Positions 59,990-64,000 of a DNA stretch of 64,000 nucleotides are shown piece after piece. The DNA is from Comamonadaceae bacterium (GTDB taxonomy: Bacteria; Pseudomonadota; Gammaproteobacteria; Burkholderiales; Burkholderiaceae_C): contig JAAFIY010000003.1 of the NCBI GenBank assembly GCA_013297985.1, positions 20,327 to 84,326 of the forward strand, given 5' to 3'. The position numbers and the translations under genes are program-made. The notes below the pieces were generated by a model that was not told the origin of the DNA, did no database searches, and saw only the letters and a program-made list of their open reading frames with translations. Every line of letters starts with the position of its first letter. Position 1 is the stretch's first letter.

Positions 59990-61078
59990 ATGAATACCCC
60001 CCATCGAATCGCCGTGATTGCAGGCGACGGCATCGGCAAAGAAGTCATGCCCGAGGGTTTGCGCGTGCTGCAGGCCGCCGCCAGCCGTTTCAACATCCCG
60101 CTGCAGCTGGATCACTTTGATTTTTCAAGCTGGGACTACTACGAGCGCCACGGGCAAATGCTGCCCGACAACTGGAAAGACCAGATCGGCGGCCACGACG
60201 CCATCTTCTTTGGCGCGGTGGGCTGGCCCGAAAAGATTCCCGACCACGTGTCGCTGTGGGGTTCGCTGCTGCTGTTTCGTCGCGAGTTTGATCAATACAT
60301 CAACCTGCGCCCCGCGCGCTTGATGCCCGGCGTGACGGCCCCGGTTGTGCGCCCCGATGGCACAGCCCGTGCGCCCGGTGAAATCGACATGATGATCGTG
60401 CGCGAAAACACCGAAGGCGAGTATTCAAGCATTGGCGGGCGCATGTACGCGGGCACCGAGCGCGAAATCGTCATGCAAGAAACCGTGATGTCGCGCGTAG
60501 GGGTGGACCGTGTACTGAAGTTCGCGTTCGACTTGGCGCAATCGCGGCCGCGTAAACACCTCACCAGTGCCACCAAGAGCAATGGCATCAGCATCACCAT
60601 GCCGTATTGGGACGAGCGCCATGCGCTGATGGCGCAGCAGTTTCCCGAGGTGCGCACCGACAAGTTTCACATCGACATTCTCACCGCGCACTTTGTGCAG
60701 CGGCCCGATTTCTTCGATGTCGTGGTGGCTAGCAACTTGTTTGGCGACATCTTGAGCGACTTGGGGCCTGCGTGCACCGGCACGATTGGCATTGCGCCCA
60801 GCGCCAACTTGAATCCCACGCGCCAGCATCCGTCATTGTTCGAGCCGGTACACGGCTCGGCCCCGGATATTGCAGGCCAGGGCATCGCCAACCCAATCGG
60901 CCAAATTTGGTCGGCTGCACTGATGCTGGACTTTTTGGGTCATCGGGCTGCGCACGACGCGGTGCTGGCGGCCATTGAAAAAGCCCTGCAGCCTGACAGC
61001 GGCGCCCCCCGCACCCGCGATTTGGGCGGCACGGCCAGCACTGCCGACGTCGGCCGGGCGGTAGCGAGCCTGGTCTGA
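59990..61078 (+). CDS. Tartrate dehydrogenase/decarboxylase or D-malate dehydrogenase
   Basis: Beta-decarboxylating dehydrogenase of the isocitrate/isopropylmalate family, 362 residues from ATG 59990, with AAAGGAG upstream. Motifs: IAVIAGDGIGKEVMPEGLRV, MMIVRENTEGEYSSIGGRMY (substrate loop of the TDH/DmlA branch), TKSNGISITMPYWDE (Lys) and VVASNLFGDILSDLGPA (metal). The WGSLLLFRREFDQYINLRP segment distinguishes it from LeuB at 8972. Preferred substrate among tartrate, D-malate and isopropylmalate cannot be told. Confidence 0.88.
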   Translation: MNTPHRIAVIAGDGIGKEVMPEGLRVLQAAASRFNIPLQLDHFDFSSWDYYERHGQMLPDNWKDQIGGHDAIFFGAVGWPEKIPDHVSLWGSLLLFRREFDQYINLRPARLMPGVTAPVVRPDGTARAPGEIDMMIVRENTEGEYSSIGGRMYAGTEREIVMQETVMSRVGVDRVLKFAFDLAQSRPRKHLTSATKSNGISITMPYWDERHALMAQQFPEVRTDKFHIDILTAHFVQRPDFFDVVVASNLFGDILSDLGPACTGTIGIAPSANLNPTRQHPSLFEPVHGSAPDIAGQGIANPIGQIWSAALMLDFLGHRAAHDAVLAAIEKALQPDSGAPRTRDLGGTASTADVGRAVASLV

Positions 61079-61363
61079 GTCTTGCTGCGCCTTTAAGAGA
61101 GCTGAGGTTGCTAGAGGCGGGCGCCGTGCCCGTCAAGCCCAACCAAGGTTGATTGTGGCTTGCATGCAAAGCTGGGGTGAATGCGTATGGGACACATCTG
61201 TGAGCACCTCTTGGCGCGACATAGAATGCCGCTCCTTCGCGAAGAGTTCGTGGCATGCGCGGCCCATCGGCTGTTGCTACCGTTGGCACTCTCGTCTGAT
61301 TCAACCCACCCAATAATCGTTCACCCTTCCGTACCGACGCACCAAATACACGGGGAGCCCTTT

Positions 61364-61636
61364 GTGAATAAAACAGAGCTGATCGAATACATCGCCAACA
61401 ACGCCGACATCTCCAAAGCCGCCGCCACCCGCGCGCTGGACTCCACCATTGAAGCAGTCAAGAAAACCCTGCGCAAGGGCGGGACAGTCTCACTGGTGGG
61501 ATTCGGCACTTTCGCGGTCGGCAAGCGTGCTGCCCGCAGCGGTCGCAACCCGCGCACTGGCGCGACGATTAAAATCAAGGCTGCCAAGGTGCCCAAGTTC
61601 CGACCCGGCAAAGCCTTGAAAGACGCGCTGAACTAA
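61364..61636 (+). CDS. DNA-binding protein HU (beta type)
   Basis: Nucleoid protein of 90 residues from GTG 61364 ([20 protein letters not shown]), with GGGGAG upstream; an upstream ATG at 61181 in the same frame would add 61 unrelated residues. [18 protein letters not shown] carries the DNA-intercalating arm region, and the end [16 protein letters not shown] is typical. The 285 bp upstream show no other gene. A tRNA-Val gene follows. Confidence 0.95.
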   Translation: MNKTELIEYIANNADISKAAATRALDSTIEAVKKTLRKGGTVSLVGFGTFAVGKRAARSGRNPRTGATIKIKAAKVPKFRPGKALKDALN

Positions 61637-61665
61637 ACCTGAGCGCGCCACTCTCAATGCACACC

Positions 61666-61741
61666 GGGTGCTTAGCTCAGCTGGTAGAGCGGCGCCCTTA
61701 CAAGGCGTAGGTCGGCGGTTCGAACCCGTCAGCACCCACCA
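61666..61741 (+). tRNA. tRNA-Val (anticodon TAC)
   Basis: A complete 76-nt cloverleaf with encoded CCA: acceptor GGGTGCT/AGCACCC, D arm GCTC-AGCTGGTA-GAGC, anticodon arm GCGCC-CTTACAA-GGCGT (anticodon TAC), T arm GGCGG-TTCGAAC-CCGTC. All stems pair, apart from wobble or end positions. Confidence 0.97.
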
Positions 61742-61752
61742 CCCAGGCCCGC

Positions 61753-61770
61753 GTGCACACCGGTGTGCAC
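61753..61770. promoter_or_regulatory. Perfect 18-bp palindrome after tRNA-Val
   Basis: GTGCACACCGGTGTGCAC begins 11 bp after the tRNA 3' end. It could form a processing hairpin or a protein site; no T tract follows. Confidence 0.4.
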
Positions 61771-61789
61771 GTAACCGGCCCGGTCCCCG

Positions 61790-61816
61790 AAGGCGAACCC
61801 CGGTTCGCCTTTTTTG
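61790..61816 (+). terminator. Rho-independent terminator between tRNA-Val and ppiD
   Basis: Stem AGGCGAACC (61791-61799)/GGTTCGCCT (61802-61810) followed by TTTTTT. It ends the HU/tRNA-Val transcript 27 bp before the ppiD start. Confidence 0.88.
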
Positions 61817-61842
61817 TTGCAGCTTCGATATCCCCGCACACC

Positions 61843-63792
61843 ATGTTCGATTTCGTTCGCAACAACACCAAGATCATGATGGGCCTGCTGTTTGTGCTCA
61901 TCATTCCGTCGTTTGTGTTGTTTGGGCTTGAGGGCTACACCCGCTTCAACGAGCGCACCGCTGCGGTGGCCCGGGTAGACGGCAAAGACATCACCCAAGC
62001 CGATTGGGACGCCGCGCACCGTCGCGAAAGCGACCGCTTGCGTGCCCGCAACCCTGAGATTGATCCGCGCATGCTCGATTCCGCCAGCGCGCGCTATGCG
62101 ACGCTCGAGCGCCTGGTGCGCGAACGGGTGCTGGCTGCTGCAGCCGCCAAAGGCCATGTCAGCGTGAGCGACGCGCGGCTCGCCAACACCTTGCGAGCCG
62201 ACCCCACGATTGCCGCCATGCGCAATCCTGACGGCAGCCTCGACGTTGAGCGCTACAAGGCCCTGGTGGCCGCCCAGGGCCTGACACCCGCTGGCTTTGA
62301 AGAAGGTATCCGCGCCGACTTGGTCACACAGCAGTTAGTGCGCGCAGTGACTGGCTCGACGCCCTTGATGCCCACGGTTGCCGACGTGGCCTTGAGCACC
62401 TTCTACGAGCGCCGCGAAATCAAGTTCCAGCGCTTTTTTGCGGGCGATTTCTCCAAGACTCTGAACCCCAGCGACGCTGACTTGCAGGCCTACTACGACG
62501 CCAATGCGGCTGATTTCCGCACGCCTGAGCGTTCCACGGTCGAATGGGTGTTGCTGGACCTGCCCGCCATCGAGCGGCGCATCACCCTGAACGAATCCGA
62601 TGTGCGGGCCTACTACGACCAGAACAAAGACCGCTTCTCCACCAAAGAACAGCGGCGCGCCAGCCACATCCTGATTGCGGCGGACAAAAGCGCGGGTGCC
62701 GACAAACGCGCAGCCGCCAAAACCAAGGCAGAAGAACTGCTGGCCCAAGCACGCGCCAACCCCGCGCAGTTTGCCGAGCTGGCCCGCAAGAACTCACAAG
62801 ACACCGGCTCGGCCGTCAACGGCGGCGACCTGGATTTCTTTCCGCGTGGCGCCATGGTGCAGCCCTTTGAAGACTCAGCCTTCAGCCTGAAGCCTGGTGA
62901 CATCAGTGATGTGGTGGAGACCGACTTTGGCTATCACATCATTCGGCTGACCAGCATCAAAGCGCCGGTGGTACAGCCCTTTGAGTCGGTGCGCGCCGAT
63001 CTTGAAAAAGAGTTGAAGCGCCAGCAATCCCAACGCCGCTACAGCGAATACGCCGATCTGCTGACCAACGGCGTGTACGAGCAGGCCGATTCGCTCAAAC
63101 CCGTGGCCGAGAAGCTCAAGCTCGACATTCAAACCACCGAAGACGTCACCCGCGAGCCGCGCCCCGGTGCCAAGGGGCCCTTTGCCAACGCCCGCTTTGT
63201 CGAGGCTTTGTTCTCAGTCGATGCGCTGCAAAACAAGCGCAACACCGAAGCCATTGAAGTGGGGGCCAACCAGCTGGCCGCAGGCCGCGTGGTCAAGCAC
63301 GAGCCCGCTCGCACTCGCCCCTTGGACGAAGTGCGTGCCCAGGTGCGCGAACGCGTGCTCGCTAAGCAGTCCTTCGATGCCGCCCGCGCTAAGGCCCAGG
63401 CCCAAATGACGGCATGGCAAGCCGACAGCGCCAAGGCTGCCGCAGCCATGGGCACGCCAGTGGTCATTGCCCGTGACGCTGCCCAGGGCCTGCCCAGTGA
63501 ATTCATCACCACCGCCTTGACCGTTGATTTGTCCAAAGGCCCAGCATGGACGCTGATCGATTTGGGCATGCAAGGCACTGCGGTGGTGCAAGTGCTGAAA
63601 AAAGCGGACCGCCCCGCGCCTACGGCGGCGCAAGCGGGCCAAGACCGTGAGCAATACACCCGCTGGTGGTCTGGCGCCGAAGGCCGTGCCTACCTAGACA
63701 GCCTTAAAGAGCGCATGAAAGCCAAGATCTTGGTGCCTAAGCCCAGCGCAGAAGACACGGTGGCCAGCCTGGTGCGCGCGGCCACTCGGTAG
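61843..63792 (+). CDS. ppiD: Periplasmic folding chaperone/peptidyl-prolyl isomerase PpiD
   Basis: Inner-membrane-anchored chaperone at the Sec translocon exit. From ATG 61843 (MFDFVRNNTKIMMGLLFVLI) it is 649 residues: one N-terminal membrane helix (about 12-30), a SurA-like N-terminal domain with VARVDGKDITQADWDAAHRR, a parvulin domain at about 268-370 (RRASHILIAADKSAG, LDFFPRGAMVQPFEDSAF, VETDFGYHIIRL) and a helical C-terminal part. The hup-tRNA-ppiD order is common in this group. Confidence 0.95.
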   Translation: MFDFVRNNTKIMMGLLFVLIIPSFVLFGLEGYTRFNERTAAVARVDGKDITQADWDAAHRRESDRLRARNPEIDPRMLDSASARYATLERLVRERVLAAAAAKGHVSVSDARLANTLRADPTIAAMRNPDGSLDVERYKALVAAQGLTPAGFEEGIRADLVTQQLVRAVTGSTPLMPTVADVALSTFYERREIKFQRFFAGDFSKTLNPSDADLQAYYDANAADFRTPERSTVEWVLLDLPAIERRITLNESDVRAYYDQNKDRFSTKEQRRASHILIAADKSAGADKRAAAKTKAEELLAQARANPAQFAELARKNSQDTGSAVNGGDLDFFPRGAMVQPFEDSAFSLKPGDISDVVETDFGYHIIRLTSIKAPVVQPFESVRADLEKELKRQQSQRRYSEYADLLTNGVYEQADSLKPVAEKLKLDIQTTEDVTREPRPGAKGPFANARFVEALFSVDALQNKRNTEAIEVGANQLAAGRVVKHEPARTRPLDEVRAQVRERVLAKQSFDAARAKAQAQMTAWQADSAKAAAAMGTPVVIARDAAQGLPSEFITTALTVDLSKGPAWTLIDLGMQGTAVVQVLKKADRPAPTAAQAGQDREQYTRWWSGAEGRAYLDSLKERMKAKILVPKPSAEDTVASLVRAATR

Positions 63793-63856
63793 GGCGCCTG
63801 GGGACGCTGTCCAGGGGCGTCGCCCATCCGGTGTGCTTAACGGCCCCGCAGGTTCG

Positions 63857-63862
63857 TATAAT
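63857..63862 (+). promoter_or_regulatory. -10 box of the tRNA-His promoter
   Basis: A consensus TATAAT, 11 bp before the tRNA. A fitting -35 (tgctta, 63834-63839, spacing 17) is weak. Confidence 0.6.
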
Positions 63863-63873
63863 GCGAGCTTAGT

Positions 63874-63950
63874 GGTGGCTGTAGCTCAGTTGGTAGAGTC
63901 CAGGATTGTGATTCCTGTCGTCGTGGGTTCGAGTCCCATCAGCCACCCCA
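63874..63950 (+). tRNA. tRNA-His (anticodon GTG)
   Basis: Complete cloverleaf with encoded G-1 (63874) facing C73 (63947), the identity pair of tRNA-His, and CCA (63948-63950). Acceptor GTGGCTG/CAGCCAC, anticodon loop TTGTGAT with GTG, T arm GTGGG-TTCGAGT-CCCAT. Confidence 0.96.
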
Positions 63951-63962
63951 AGTGCACACAAG

Positions 63963-63999
63963 AAACCCTGCTATCTAAAGGATAGCGGGGTTTTTCTTT
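63963..63999 (+). terminator. Rho-independent terminator after tRNA-His
   Basis: Stem CCCTGCTATC (63965-63974) pairs with GATAGCGGGG (63981-63990), with TTTTTCTTTT after it, 15 bp past the tRNA end. Confidence 0.9.
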
Positions 64000-64000
64000 T

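Overview
ORGANISM. The window is GC-rich and almost fully coding. Gene content and order point to a betaproteobacterium of the Burkholderiales, most likely Comamonadaceae (relatives of Acidovorax, Rhodoferax, Polaromonas). The main clues are the syntenic block leuC-ecn-leuD-leuB-asd-fimV-truA-trpF-trpB-trpA-accD, the sdhCDABE-gltA cluster divergent from mdh with a GntR regulator between, a ZTP-type riboswitch leader on glyA, and EF-P with its arginine rhamnosyltransferase EarP. This placement is by recognition; no search was run. LAYOUT. (1) 1-12378, minus strand: leucine, aspartate-semialdehyde and tryptophan biosynthesis with truA, fimV and the 5' part of accD, often joined by ATGA overlaps. 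(2) 12540-20043: TCA block gltA-sdhEBADC, a GntR/UTRA regulator, a palindromic operator, and mdh on the plus strand, followed by a CitE-like gene and a secreted protein. (3) 21896-32323, minus: a hybrid sensor kinase, tolA-tolR-tolQ-ybgC, an aminotransferase, nusB and the riboflavin genes ribH-ribBX-ribE-ribD. (4) 32437-40743, plus: the type IV pilus minor pilin operon fimT-pilV-pilW-pilX-pilY1-pilE. (5) 40792-50230: nrdR, glyA with its riboswitch, a lytic transglycosylase, trhO, an alpha/beta hydrolase and a very large DUF349 protein. (6) 50339-54266, minus: efp and earP, separated by a TetR plus Tat-lipoprotein nitroreductase module with twin palindromic operators. (7) 54281-63950: uvrC, pgsA, a DMT transporter, a LysR regulator divergent from a fluoroacetate-dehalogenase-like gene, a tartrate/D-malate dehydrogenase, HU, tRNA-Val, ppiD and tRNA-His. 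HOW THE GENES WORK TOGETHER. Most of the window is housekeeping: amino acid and riboflavin synthesis, the lower TCA cycle, envelope integrity (Tol), twitching pili, one-carbon metabolism (glyA) and translation of polyproline stretches (EF-P with EarP). MOST UNUSUAL SIGNAL. About 13 copies or fragments of a roughly 60-bp, two-hairpin repeat are scattered through the window. Its consensus runs GCTAC-A/T-rich-TAGC-tgcttaggc-(spacer)-GGGCGCTacagCCCGATTGG. Some copies lie between genes, including inside the sdh operon and at the leuB start. At least six lie in frame inside conserved genes (trpA, ribD, earP, ybgC, the sensor kinase, the DUF349 gene), where they add about 17-22 residues. Copies that share a reading frame encode recognisably similar peptides. 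This resembles the protein-coding palindromic elements of Rickettsia. I do not know a name for this family, and it is the best candidate here for something under-described.
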